NCBI GenBank assembly: GCA_039929265.1
Contig: JBDSRN010000067.1
Coordinates: forward strand, 5,034-69,033
From: ZC4RG30 sp039929265
GTDB taxonomy: Bacteria > Pseudomonadota > Gammaproteobacteria > Steroidobacterales > Steroidobacteraceae
Direction: 5' to 3'
DNA length: 64,000 bases
Made by a program: the position numbers and the translations under genes. Under the pieces are notes generated by a model. That model ran no database searches and was not told the origin of the DNA. It worked only from the letters and a program-made list of their open reading frames with translations. This document shows positions 27,673 to 36,356 of this stretch, piece by piece (the first letter of the stretch is position 1; every line of letters starts with the position of its first letter).

Positions 27673-28694
27673 CCAATCTCCGCGCGGATGGGCCGACTCA
27701 TGAGATCGCGCACCACTTCTTCGGCCGGCACCTTCTCGTACAGGATCCGGTAGATGCCCTCGCAAATCGGCATCTCCACCCCTTCGCGCACCGCGACGCC
27801 GCGCACGGCTTCGGCCGCGTGATAGCCCTCGACGACTTGCCCGATGCGCTCCAGCGCTTCTGCCGGCGCTACGCCCGATGCCAGTGCCAGGCCGAAGCGA
27901 CGATTGCGTGACTGATCGTCCGTGCAGGTCAGCACCAGATCGCCGAATCCGGCGAGGCCCATGAACGTTTCGCGCTGCGCGCCGAGCGCCACGCCGAGGC
28001 GCGTCATCTCGACGAGGCCGCGCGTGATGAGCGCGATACGGGTATTCGAGCCGAAGCCGAGACCATCGGACAGCCCAGCGCCGACGGCGAGTACGTTCTT
28101 CACCGCCCCGCCGGTCTCGACGCCGATGATGTCGGTGGAGATGTAGGCGCGGAAACTGCGCGAGGACAGATCGTGCGCGAGCGCGGCCGCGAACTGCGGG
28201 TCGGGCGAGGCGACCGTCATCGCGGTGGGCAGGCCCATGCCGACCTCGCGCGCGAACGTCGGACCCGACAGCACCGCCATCGGCATTCCGGTGCCGAGCA
28301 CTTCGTGCGCGACCTGGTGCGGCAGCTTGCCCGTCGCGAGTTCGAAGCCCTTGGTCGCCCATGCGACGCGCACGCCCGGCCCGACGGCGCCAATCAGCGG
28401 GACGAGCTGCGTGAGCAGTGAGCGAAAGCCCTTGCTCGGCACGGCGATGAGTACGTCGAGCACGCCATCGAGCGCCGCGGACAGATCGCCGACGACGGTG
28501 AGCGCTTCGGGAAACGGGGCATCGGGCAGGTAGTGCGGATTGGCGCGCTCGCGCAGCATCGTGGCGACGAGGCCGGGATCACGGCCCCACAGGCGCGTGG
28601 GCTTGCCCGCGCGCGCGAACTGGATTGCCAGCGCCGTTCCCCACGAACCACTTCCCAGCACTGCGATGGGTGCGGGCGTCACCGGCGTCCCCAC
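27669..28694 (-). CDS. gpsA: glycerol-3-phosphate dehydrogenase [NAD(P)+]
   Basis: This 341-residue protein has the Rossmann motif GSGSWGTALA and VPSKGFRSLL. Also present are LSGPTFAREVGMGLPTAM with the expected active-site region, the catalytic Lys in GAVKNVLAVGAGL, and GFGDLVLTCT. It reduces dihydroxyacetone phosphate to sn-glycerol-3-phosphate for phospholipid synthesis. It is the distal gene of the rhodanese-grxC-secB-gpsA set on the minus strand, an order shared with many gammaproteobacteria. Confidence 0.97.
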   Translation of the reverse strand: MGTPVTPAPIAVLGSGSWGTALAIQFARAGKPTRLWGRDPGLVATMLRERANPHYLPDAPFPEALTVVGDLSAALDGVLDVLIAVPSKGFRSLLTQLVPLIGAVGPGVRVAWATKGFELATGKLPHQVAHEVLGTGMPMAVLSGPTFAREVGMGLPTAMTVASPDPQFAAALAHDLSSRSFRAYISTDIIGVETGGAVKNVLAVGAGLSDGLGFGSNTRIALITRGLVEMTRLGVALGAQRETFMGLAGFGDLVLTCTDDQSRNRRFGLALASGVAPAEALERIGQVVEGYHAAEAVRGVAVREGVEMPICEGIYRILYEKVPAEEVVRDLMSRPIRAEIG

Positions 28695-28750
28695 GACCGG
28701 CTGCCAAGAACAACGCTGGGAGCCAGTGGCGTGGCGACGTCGCTCACCGG

Positions 28751-29221
28751 TCAGTTCTTGGTGGCGCCAGCCGTTTCCGCGGCGGAGTTCGCATACAGCG
28801 CGTCGAAATTCACGGGCGGCAGCAGCAGTTGCGGGAATCCGCCCTGCGTCACCAGAAAGGATACCGCGGCGCGTGCGTACGGGAACAGCACGCTCGGGCA
28901 GATGCTGCCGATCGCGCGCTTGATATCATCGGGCGCAAGGTTCGCCATGAGGAATGCGCCGGCCTGTTTCACTTCGACGAGGAACAGCGTGCGCTCGCCC
29001 ATCTTTGCGGACACGGTGACGGTAAGCAGCACTTCGCGCACATCCCCCGAGATCGGCGTGACGCCGGTCTGCAGGTCGAGCGAGATCTGCGGATTCCAGT
29101 TACCCTCGACGCGTGGACCTTCCGGCGATTCGAATGAGCAGTCCTTGAGGTACACGCTCTGCAGCGACAGCGTCGGTGCGTCGTTCTGGGCATCCGCGCC
29201 CTGTGAATTATCTTCCGCCAT
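28751..29221 (-). CDS. secB: protein-export chaperone SecB
   Basis: This 156-residue protein shows LQSVYLKDCSFESPEGP, DLQTGVTPISGDVREVLLTV, LFLVEVKQAGAF and the conserved CPSVLFPYAR. These match SecB throughout, including the C-terminal LPPVNFDALY. It is a cytosolic homotetramer (dimer of dimers) that keeps preproteins unfolded and hands them to SecA. It lies 12 bp downstream of grxC and 56 bp upstream of gpsA. Confidence 0.97.
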   Translation of the reverse strand: MAEDNSQGADAQNDAPTLSLQSVYLKDCSFESPEGPRVEGNWNPQISLDLQTGVTPISGDVREVLLTVTVSAKMGERTLFLVEVKQAGAFLMANLAPDDIKRAIGSICPSVLFPYARAAVSFLVTQGGFPQLLLPPVNFDALYANSAAETAGATKN

Positions 29222-29233
29222 CGTGATCCTCTT

Positions 29234-29515
29234 TCATTGATTATTCTCGCCCCGCAACAGCGGATCGAGCTTGCCGGCGTCGTCGAGTGTCTTGAGATCG
29301 TCGTAACCGCCGACGTGAACGGTGCCGATGAAAATCTGCGGCACCGAAGTGCGGCCGCTGCGCTGTCGCATCTCCGCACGACGCTGCGGCTCCGCTTCGA
29401 TGTCGATGCGCTCGATGCTCACACCCTTGTTCTCGAGCAGTCGCCGTGCACGGGCACAGTAACCGCACCAATCTGTGCAGTACATCGTGGCGTGCGACGC
29501 CGTGGCCTCGGGCAT
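29234..29515 (-). CDS. grxC: glutaredoxin 3
   Basis: This 93-residue thioredoxin-fold protein has the dithiol active site CGYC (Cys 17 and 20), where most GrxC have CPYC. The cis-Pro region SVPQIFIG and the GGYDDL glutathione-binding turn are intact. It reduces disulfides with glutathione. An extra Cys sits four residues before the active site. It lies 1 bp after the rhodanese gene and 12 bp before secB, so it clearly belongs to the same operon. Confidence 0.95.
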   Translation of the reverse strand: MPEATASHATMYCTDWCGYCARARRLLENKGVSIERIDIEAEPQRRAEMRQRSGRTSVPQIFIGTVHVGGYDDLKTLDDAGKLDPLLRGENNQ

Positions 29516-29516
29516 C

Positions 29517-29936
29517 TCAGCCGCGCTCGAGTGGCAGGCTCTCCGCGCGCCAGCCGGCGAGGCCGCCGCGCAGATTGAAGACCTTGGCGAAGCCCTGCAG
29601 GTTCAGCTGGCGCACGGCCGCGGCGCCGAGCGATCCGGTGTCGCAGTACACGACGAAGGTCCTGTCCTTCTTCTTGAAGGTGTCGCCGGCCTTGAGCACC
29701 TGGTCGCCCGGCAGGCTGCGCGCCCCCGCGATGTGGCCCTGTGCGAACCGATCGGCATTGCGCACGTCCAGCAGCTGCGCGCCGGAGTTCACGAGGCGAA
29801 TCGCATCCTGCGGGCTCACCGCGGCGAACTCCGCCTTGCGTGCGCGCGTCTCGAACACTGCGACCACCACCGCGAGCAACAGTGCGCCACCGCCGAGAAA
29901 CGGGTGGTTCGAGAGGTATTCAAGCAGTCGGTTCAT
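29517..29936 (-). CDS. membrane-anchored rhodanese-like protein (YibN type)
   Basis: This 139-residue protein has one N-terminal membrane helix (FLGGGALLLAVVVAVFE) followed by a rhodanese domain: AQLLDVRNADRFAQGHIAGA and the active-site loop VYCDTGSLGAA, with the catalytic Cys present. YibN-type proteins head the grxC-secB-gpsA operon in many gammaproteobacteria, as here. Sulfur transfer is the family activity; the physiological acceptor is unknown. Confidence 0.92.
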   Translation of the reverse strand: MNRLLEYLSNHPFLGGGALLLAVVVAVFETRARKAEFAAVSPQDAIRLVNSGAQLLDVRNADRFAQGHIAGARSLPGDQVLKAGDTFKKKDRTFVVYCDTGSLGAAAVRQLNLQGFAKVFNLRGGLAGWRAESLPLERG

Positions 29937-29963
29937 GCGTGGGCGGGCGACGAAAGGGCGCGC

Positions 29964-29969
29964 ATTATA
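29964..29969 (-). promoter_or_regulatory. candidate -10 element of the rhodanese-grxC-secB-gpsA operon
   Basis: On the minus strand these bases read TATAAT, a perfect -10 hexamer, 28 bp before the rhodanese ATG in the 45-bp gap shared with the divergent envC gene. The matching -35 position, which falls inside envC, is poor, so this is a partial promoter call. Confidence 0.4.
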
Positions 29970-29981
29970 GACTGCGCGCCG

Positions 29982-31136
29982 ATGCGCAGTCTCCGCCCTC
30001 TGCTGCCCCTGTTAGTGACAATTTGTTGCTGTCTCCCGGCGCCGTATTCGAGTGCCGCGGATCGCGGCCAGACCGAGGCGCAACTGCGCGCCCTCGGCGA
30101 GCAGATCGAGAAGGTCCGCCAGCAGGTGGGGCGCGATTCCATCGAGCGCGACCGGCTCAGCCGGGACCTGCGCAGCGCCGAGGTGACGGTCGCGCAGGCG
30201 CGCGGGGAGCTTGACCGGCTACGTCGCGAACGTGTCACCCGAGCCACGAGCCGCGCCGAGCTCGGGCAGCGACGCAAGCGGCAGCAGGAGGCGCTCGACA
30301 CGACGCGCGCCGGCCTCGCGGCGCAGATCCGCGCCGCGTACCGCATCGGCCGTGAAGAACCGCTGAAGCTGCTGCTCAATCAACAGGACCCGGCGCGCGC
30401 GGGCCGCATGTTCGCGTACTTCGGGTATTTTGGCAGGCTGCGCGCTACCCAGATTGCCTCGATCGAAGGGCAGGTGCGCGAGATCGACGCCCTCGACGCG
30501 AAGCTGGTCGCGCAGGACGAAGCGCTCGCGGCATTGGAAAAACAGCAGTCCGGCGAGCTCGCGAAACTCGATGTCGCGCGGCGTGATCGTGGCAAGGCGC
30601 TGGCGAGCCTGCAGCACGAATCGCGCAATCGCAGCCAGAATCTCGAGCGCATGCGGCGTCAGCAGGCGGGGCTCGAGAAACTGCTGAAGGATCTCAAGCG
30701 CACGCTGGACAAGTATCCGATCGACGCGAACGATGCATTCGCAAAAGTGCGCGGTCGGCTCGCCTGGCCTGTCGACGGCAAGCTCAGCGCGCGTTTCGGG
30801 CAGACGCGAGCGGGCGGCGTGAAGTGGAATGGCGTGATGGTTGCAACTGAGCGCGGCAATCCGGTGCGCGCGGTGTACGGCGGGCGTGTCGTGTATGCCG
30901 ACTGGCTCCCGGGCCTTGGCTTGCTGATCATCGTGGATCACGGCGACGGTTATCTGAGCCTGTATGGGCACAACGAACGGCTGTTCAAGGGCATAGGCGA
31001 GCAGGTGCGGGTGGGCGAGCAGCTCGCCAGCGCGGGGGACAGCGGCGGGCGTTCCCGGCCGGAGCTGTATTTCGAGATCCGGCGCGCGGGCAAACCTGTG
31101 GATCCGCTACCTTGGTTCAAGGCCCAGGCGCCCTGA
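29982..31136 (+). CDS. envC: murein hydrolase activator EnvC
   Basis: This 384-residue protein has a signal peptide ending near YSSAA, then long coiled coils (residues of roughly 25-250) and a C-terminal LytM/M23 domain. The domain reads VKWNGVMVATERGNPVRAVY, VVYADWLPGLGLLIIVDHG, YLSLYGHNE and RPELYFEIRR. The first zinc-ligand His of active M23 enzymes is replaced, as in EnvC, which activates the amidases AmiA/AmiB at the septum rather than cutting peptidoglycan itself. ATG 29982 was chosen because it starts the signal peptide; the longer frame reads through the rhodanese gene. Confidence 0.93.
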   Translation: MRSLRPLLPLLVTICCCLPAPYSSAADRGQTEAQLRALGEQIEKVRQQVGRDSIERDRLSRDLRSAEVTVAQARGELDRLRRERVTRATSRAELGQRRKRQQEALDTTRAGLAAQIRAAYRIGREEPLKLLLNQQDPARAGRMFAYFGYFGRLRATQIASIEGQVREIDALDAKLVAQDEALAALEKQQSGELAKLDVARRDRGKALASLQHESRNRSQNLERMRRQQAGLEKLLKDLKRTLDKYPIDANDAFAKVRGRLAWPVDGKLSARFGQTRAGGVKWNGVMVATERGNPVRAVYGGRVVYADWLPGLGLLIIVDHGDGYLSLYGHNERLFKGIGEQVRVGEQLASAGDSGGRSRPELYFEIRRAGKPVDPLPWFKAQAP

Positions 31137-31281
31137 ATTCCAGACAAATCATGGGCTAAGAGGTGCCCCGGTGGTTGGGCGCCCCGTACCCGGTCCTCGT
31201 AGACAGCTAAAAAACGCCAACTCGGTCAACGCGCTGCGTCCGGGATTTCGCGAGGCTGCGATCTTACGGATTTTGCAGAAT

Positions 31282-33612
31282 ATGACGCTCAAAGAAGTCG
31301 CGCCGAAACGCCCGAACCTATGGACCTCGCTGGATCCGTATGCACAGCTCATCACGACGCTGCTGCCGCGAGCCACGGGTATCGCGGCATTCGATGCGGA
31401 AGGCGAACTGCGCTGGACCAGCGAGGTGTTTGCGAGTGATGCCGAGTTTCCGCAACTGATCCACACCTCGCGGCGGAATGCCGCAGCGCAGCCCCACGGC
31501 AACGGCGAGCTCACGGTCCTGCATGGCGATACGCCGGTGTACACTTTCTGGCTGCGCAACGATGCCGGCTTGCTCATCGCGATCCTTGCGATCGTGTGGC
31601 GCAGCGGCGAAACCGAGCAGCGCCAGTTCGAGTTCGTGTACACGATGGCGAAGCCGGCGCTGGAAGTTCTGCGTCGCGAGATCGTCTCCCGTGCCAGCAT
31701 CGACAGTCTCAACAGCACACTTTTCTCGCGGGATCGCGACCTCGAATCACGCGACCGTGATCTCGAAGTGCTGCTGTCCGCCTCGGGCGATGACGGCAGG
31801 GATTCGGTCGACACCACGGATGATCTAAAAAGCATCCTGCAGAACGCGACGGATCACCTGCGCTGCAGCCTGACCGCGCTGATCGTGCCGGAGAAGAGCC
31901 TCGTCGTGATGCGCACGTCGGGCGACCAGGCGCCCGATCGCTCAGTGCTCGCGAAGACGCATCGTCATCTCATGTCGCTGGCGCAGATGCGTCGCGAGCC
32001 GGTCATCATCGACAAGTTCGCGCCGAGCGCCGTGCCGGGTTCGCCACGCTACCGGATTCTCTCGTGCCCGATACGTCACCCGAGTGGACGTTCAATGGGC
32101 GTGCTCGCGCTGTTCCGCTCGCAGGACGATCCGGAGTTCGTCGAGCGCGAGGCGCGTCTGGCCGATCTGCTGTCGCGACGTGCGGCGGCGATCATCGAAG
32201 GCTGTTACGACGCGCTAACGGGGTTGCTCACGCGACCGGCTTTCGAGCAGCGTGCGCGCGGCATCTTCGCGGAAATGAAGCGTGAGCGACGCTGGAGTGC
32301 GCTGTACATTGATACCGATCAGCTGCACGCCATCAACGACAACTTCGGCATGCATGTCGGCGATCGCGTCATATCGCAGCTTGGTGAGCTCATCCGCACG
32401 CGCATGCCGCCCGGCGCCTTCGCCGCGCGCATCTCCGGGGATCGTTTCGCGATACTGTTGCCGACCTCTGCGCAAGACGCCTGCGATTTCGCCGAGGCGT
32501 TGCGCCTGGGCGCCACGGATCTAGGCTCGTTCGGTACCGAAGTGCGTCTGAGCACTTCCGTGAGCATCGGCGTGGCGGCCATCGATGGTCCGAAGATTGA
32601 ATTCGCGCACGCCTTCGCCGCTGCCGAGACGGCATGCAAGGCGGCCAAGGATCGTGGTCGCAGTCGCGTCGAGCTGTACCAGGACAGCGACCTCAGCATC
32701 ATGCATCGCTACGAGGACATCAACATCGCGCTGCGCTTGCGCCAGGCAATCGAAGAGAATCGCCTGCGTCTGCACGCGCAGCTCATCCTGCCGCTAGCGG
32801 GTGGCAGCAGTTCGCCGCCGCACTTCGAGTTGCTGCTGCGCATGCTCGACGATGACGGCAACACGGTTGGCCCGGACCGCTTCCTCTCGGCCGCGGTGCG
32901 CTACCAGCTCATGCCGACGATCGACCGCTGGGTGATCCAGCAGGCCGTGACGCTGCTGAAGCCGCACGCGGCTCTGCTCGCGGCACGCGGCGTTGTGTTC
33001 ACGATCAATTTTTCCGGTCAGTCGCTGATCGATCCGGAATTCGCCGATTCGGTGATCCGCCTCATCGAAGGGAGCGGACTGAACCCGGCCATCTTCTGCT
33101 TCGAGCTCACCGAGAGCGCTGCGATCGCGAATCTGCACAACGCCGAAGAGCTCATCCGCCGCCTGAAGAAACTCGGCTGCGACGTGGCTCTGGACGATTT
33201 CGGCACGGGCCTTTCATCGCTCGCGTATCTGCGTTCGCTGCCGGTGGGCATGCTGAAGATCGACGGCAGCTTCGTGCGCGATATCCTGAAGGATCCGCGC
33301 GCCGAATCGATGGTGAAGGCGATCGCGCACCTGGCGCGCTCGATGAACCTGGTCACCGTCGCCGAATACGTGGAAACCGATGAGATCCGCATGCGCGTCG
33401 CAGCATTGGGCGTGGATTACGCCCAGGGCTTCGCAATCGGTCGCCCCACATCCTTCATCGATCTGCTCGGTGAACTGCCGATGTACATGAATGCCCAGTC
33501 CGTCACGGTGCAGGAACAGGCATTGCCGGACGCCGACCTGCTCGACCCGCTCATCGAAGTGCAGCTGCTCGAGGATGAGGAACCCCTGCACCGCGCCATC
33601 GGGATCAATTGA
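31282..33612 (+). CDS. GAF-type / degenerate GGDEF / EAL domain protein (probable c-di-GMP phosphodiesterase)
   Basis: The protein is 776 residues. An N-terminal sensory region includes a GAF-like stretch (LKSILQNATDHLRCSLTALIV). The GGDEF domain is degenerate, with SGDRF (about 385-389) in place of GG(D/E)EF, so cyclase activity is unlikely. The EAL domain keeps most catalytic parts: FELLLR (Glu about 516, EAL read as ELL), INFSGQSL, FELTES, DDFGTGLSS (about 638), LKIDGSF, VAEYVET and AQGFAIGRP. It is probably cytoplasmic, since no membrane helix is clear. It likely hydrolyses c-di-GMP, perhaps with the GGDEF domain as a GTP sensor. ATG 31282 was taken as start. Confidence 0.88.
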   Translation: MTLKEVAPKRPNLWTSLDPYAQLITTLLPRATGIAAFDAEGELRWTSEVFASDAEFPQLIHTSRRNAAAQPHGNGELTVLHGDTPVYTFWLRNDAGLLIAILAIVWRSGETEQRQFEFVYTMAKPALEVLRREIVSRASIDSLNSTLFSRDRDLESRDRDLEVLLSASGDDGRDSVDTTDDLKSILQNATDHLRCSLTALIVPEKSLVVMRTSGDQAPDRSVLAKTHRHLMSLAQMRREPVIIDKFAPSAVPGSPRYRILSCPIRHPSGRSMGVLALFRSQDDPEFVEREARLADLLSRRAAAIIEGCYDALTGLLTRPAFEQRARGIFAEMKRERRWSALYIDTDQLHAINDNFGMHVGDRVISQLGELIRTRMPPGAFAARISGDRFAILLPTSAQDACDFAEALRLGATDLGSFGTEVRLSTSVSIGVAAIDGPKIEFAHAFAAAETACKAAKDRGRSRVELYQDSDLSIMHRYEDINIALRLRQAIEENRLRLHAQLILPLAGGSSSPPHFELLLRMLDDDGNTVGPDRFLSAAVRYQLMPTIDRWVIQQAVTLLKPHAALLAARGVVFTINFSGQSLIDPEFADSVIRLIEGSGLNPAIFCFELTESAAIANLHNAEELIRRLKKLGCDVALDDFGTGLSSLAYLRSLPVGMLKIDGSFVRDILKDPRAESMVKAIAHLARSMNLVTVAEYVETDEIRMRVAALGVDYAQGFAIGRPTSFIDLLGELPMYMNAQSVTVQEQALPDADLLDPLIEVQLLEDEEPLHRAIGIN

Positions 33613-33628
33613 CTGTAGTATTCCAGCC

Positions 33629-34861
33629 ATGACGCTGCGTTCGCGCATGGTGCTGGTGCTGGCGGTAGGTGTGTTGATCGGGGTTTCCCTGTCGCTCACC
33701 GCCAATGTGCTCGCCGCCCGTCATCCCGAAGCCGCTCCCCGGATCGAATCAGGCAATCTGCCCTGGGAAGACGCGCGCCTGTTCGCCGAAGTACTTGGCC
33801 GGATCGAAAACGAATACGTCGATTCGGTCGACGATCACGAGCTGATGGAGAATGCCGTGCGCGGCATGGTGGCGGGGCTCGACTCGCACTCCGCCTTCCT
33901 CGACAGCGAAGAATACGATGAGATGCAGGCGAGCACGGCCGGCTCGTATCCCGGTATCGGAATCGAAGTTGCGACGGGCGATCACGGCGTCAAAGTGCTG
34001 CGGCCCATCCAGAGCGCTCCGGCCGAACGCGCGGGCATCCGCGCCGGCGATCTGATCGTGAAGATCGATGGTGTGGCAGTCGATGCGAATGTCGATGACG
34101 CCATTGTGCGCATGCGCGGCAAGGCCGGAACCAGCGTCGGGCTCACGGTGAAGCGCAGCGGTGTCGCAAACGAACTGCAGTTCGTGGTGAAGCGCACGCA
34201 GGTGGAAGTGCACAGCGTGAGCTCGCAGATGCTCGAGCCCGGCTATGGCTACGTGCGCATCACGCATTTCAGCGAGACCACCGCCGAAGACGTGCATCGC
34301 GCCGTGCGCGACCTGAAGAAGAAAAGCGCGCGTCTTTCGGGACTCGTGCTCGACCTGCGCAACAATCCAGGGGGGCTGCTCGATTCCGCCGTGCAGATCG
34401 CCGATGATTTTCTCGGCAGTGGCAACATCGTGTCCGCCGCGGGTCGCGCGGATGATGCGCGCTTCCGGATGGATGCCGAGCCCGGCGACATCATCGCGAA
34501 GGCACCGATCGCCGTGCTCGTGAATGCCGGCTCCGCTTCCGCGGCGGAGATCCTCGCCGGAGCGCTGCGCGACAACGATCGCGCGACACTCATCGGCAAA
34601 ACGACATACGGCAAGGGCTCCGTGCAGACTGTCATTCCGCTCTCCGAAGGGCGTGCGATCAAGATCACGACCTCACGCTATTTCACGCCATCAGGTGCGT
34701 CGATCAACGAGATCGGCATCCGCCCCGACATCATCTATCAGGGCAGTGCCGATGAATCAGCGACCCTCCCGGTCGGGCGCGATCCGCAGGTGAGCCTGGC
34801 GCTCGACACGCTCAAGCGCGTACCGCGCCTCGCCGCTGGCGGCGCGACCTCGAATCGCTGA
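33629..34861 (+). CDS. S41 family carboxy-terminal processing protease
   Basis: This 410-residue protein has an N-terminal membrane or signal segment (MVLVLAVGVLIGVSLSLTANV), a PDZ domain (YPGIGIEV, RAGIRAGDLIVKIDG) and the S41 catalytic domain. LVLDLRNNPGGLLDSAV, the Ser motif NAGSASAAEI and the Lys in GKTTYGKGSVQ are intact. CtpA-type enzymes trim or degrade periplasmic proteins from the C-terminus. In gammaproteobacteria the gene commonly lies near envC, as here. Confidence 0.95.
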   Translation: MTLRSRMVLVLAVGVLIGVSLSLTANVLAARHPEAAPRIESGNLPWEDARLFAEVLGRIENEYVDSVDDHELMENAVRGMVAGLDSHSAFLDSEEYDEMQASTAGSYPGIGIEVATGDHGVKVLRPIQSAPAERAGIRAGDLIVKIDGVAVDANVDDAIVRMRGKAGTSVGLTVKRSGVANELQFVVKRTQVEVHSVSSQMLEPGYGYVRITHFSETTAEDVHRAVRDLKKKSARLSGLVLDLRNNPGGLLDSAVQIADDFLGSGNIVSAAGRADDARFRMDAEPGDIIAKAPIAVLVNAGSASAAEILAGALRDNDRATLIGKTTYGKGSVQTVIPLSEGRAIKITTSRYFTPSGASINEIGIRPDIIYQGSADESATLPVGRDPQVSLALDTLKRVPRLAAGGATSNR

Positions 34862-34873
34862 TCCGGAGCACGC

Positions 34874-35536
34874 TTGGAATTCCTGCACGCCTTCATCGAC
34901 ATCGTCCTGCACCTCGACAGACACCTCGGCGAACTGATGGCCGCCTACGATGTCTGGGTTTACGCAATCCTGTTCGTGGTGATCTTCGCGGAAACCGGGC
35001 TGGTAGTGACGCCGTTCCTGCCGGGCGATTCGCTGCTGTTCGCCCTCGGTGCGCTGATGGCGTCGACCGGCGAGCTCAGCGCGACGCTGATGTGGGCACT
35101 GTTGTGTTTCGCCGCGGTGCTGGGCAACACGGTGAACTATTCCATCGGACGCGCGCTCGGACAGCACGCGTTCAGCGGGCGCTATCGCTTCATCAAGGTG
35201 GAGTACCTGCGGCGTACGGAGGAATACTTCGTCAAGCACGGTGCCGCGACGATGATCCTGTCGCGTTTCGCACCGATCATCCGTACATTCGCGCCGTTTG
35301 TGGCGGGCGTCGGTCACATGCCCTACATGCGTTTCCAGACGATGAACGTCATCGGCGGCGTGGCCTGGGTGACCATCTTCATCTGGGGCGGTTACCTGAT
35401 CGGCAACTGGCCGCCCATCAAGAACAACTTCGGCCTGGTCACGATCGCGATCGTCATCGTGTCGGTGATGCCGATGGTGATCATGGTGCTGAAGGATCGC
35501 GCCGCCGCGCGAACCGCTGCACGCATGACACAATGA
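34874..35536 (+). CDS. DedA family membrane protein
   Basis: This 220-residue protein shows the DedA/SNARE-associated signatures FAETGLVVTPFLPGDSLLFALGAL, NTVNYSIGRALG and the Arg motif SRFAPIIRTFAPFVAGVG. About five hydrophobic segments are visible. Members act in lipid carrier recycling and membrane homeostasis. The start is a TTG at 34874, 12 bp after the S41 stop. No ATG or GTG fits better, because the next ATG would remove the first helix. Confidence 0.93.
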   Translation: MEFLHAFIDIVLHLDRHLGELMAAYDVWVYAILFVVIFAETGLVVTPFLPGDSLLFALGALMASTGELSATLMWALLCFAAVLGNTVNYSIGRALGQHAFSGRYRFIKVEYLRRTEEYFVKHGAATMILSRFAPIIRTFAPFVAGVGHMPYMRFQTMNVIGGVAWVTIFIWGGYLIGNWPPIKNNFGLVTIAIVIVSVMPMVIMVLKDRAAARTAARMTQ

Positions 35537-35540
35537 CCCT

Positions 35541-35993
35541 ATGGCTGGAAAAACCCGCGGCTACGCTCACCGTATAGACATCGTCGCGCCACCCGCCAGC
35601 GTCTGGGCAGGACTGCTCGATCCCGCGCTCATTGCACGCTGGATGGGTCCCGGCGCCCGCGTGAAGGCGAAGCTCGGTGGCAGCTATTACGTTGCGCCGG
35701 AAGGGGGCTTCGAGCGCGAGGCGCATATCGACGTGTTCGACCGCGGTCGCCGTCTGCGGCTTATCTACCAGCACCCGGCCGGCCTGCCGGAGTTCGATGG
35801 TGCCATCGTCGAGGATTTCCTGCTCGAGCAGGAGGGCGAGACCACCATCGTGCGGCTGCTCGGCTCGGGAATCCCGGAAGGCAAGCCTTGGGATCAGTAC
35901 TATATGAAGCTGCGCTTCGGCTGGGAGCGCAGTCTCGCCCGACTCAAGGTGTTGCTCGAAATGAAGCCCCGCAAGGACGAAAACACGCCATGA
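35541..35993 (+). CDS. SRPBCC family protein
   Basis: This 150-residue protein has an AHSA1/START-like pattern: YAHRIDIVAPPASVWAGLLDPALIARWMGP at the N-terminus, then a beta sheet, and a C-terminal helix (WERSLARLKVLLEM). It is only distantly like the SRPBCC protein at the left end of the window. No regulator gene is attached. It lies 4 bp after dedA and overlaps the next gene (ATGA). Ligand and role are unknown. Confidence 0.82.
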   Translation: MAGKTRGYAHRIDIVAPPASVWAGLLDPALIARWMGPGARVKAKLGGSYYVAPEGGFEREAHIDVFDRGRRLRLIYQHPAGLPEFDGAIVEDFLLEQEGETTIVRLLGSGIPEGKPWDQYYMKLRFGWERSLARLKVLLEMKPRKDENTP

Positions 35994-36328
35994 CTAAATT
36001 TCTGCTGCGCGCCGTGGTCGTTGCGCTGGGCCTGTGGGCCGCCACCGAACTGCTGCCGGGTTTCCGCATCGACTCCGCCGGCACGCTGGTTCTCGCCGCC
36101 GTGCTCCTCGGCGTGTGCAACGCCATCGTGCGTCCGCTGCTGGTCCTGCTGACGCTGCCCATCACGCTGCTCACGCTCGGATTGTTCCTGCTGGTGGTTA
36201 ACGCGGCAGTACTCGGTCTCGTGGCCGCGCTGCTGCCCGGATTTCACATCGAATCGTTCGGCGCCGCATTCCTCGGCGCACTGCTCGTGGGCTTCATCGG
36301 CTGGGTTGGCTCGCTGATCTTCAAGTAA
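35990..36328 (+). CDS. holin-4-like (PF04020-type) small membrane protein
   Basis: This 112-residue protein is almost entirely membrane, with four hydrophobic segments. The family pattern is LLPGFRIDSAGTLVLAAVLLG, NAIVRPLLVLLTLPIT and LGLFLLVVNAAVLGL. It is annotated elsewhere as phage-holin family, but it is a chromosomal membrane protein with no phage context here. ATG 35990 overlaps the preceding stop. Confidence 0.88.
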   Translation: MTKFLLRAVVVALGLWAATELLPGFRIDSAGTLVLAAVLLGVCNAIVRPLLVLLTLPITLLTLGLFLLVVNAAVLGLVAALLPGFHIESFGAAFLGALLVGFIGWVGSLIFK

Positions 36329-36356
36329 GGCTCCACGCGTCCGACGTGAGGCCAGC

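Noticed and set aside
31137..31281. Possible c-di-GMP riboswitch ahead of the EAL gene
   Set aside because: I looked for the conserved GEMM core and did not find it; only unremarkable GC-rich short stems are present.
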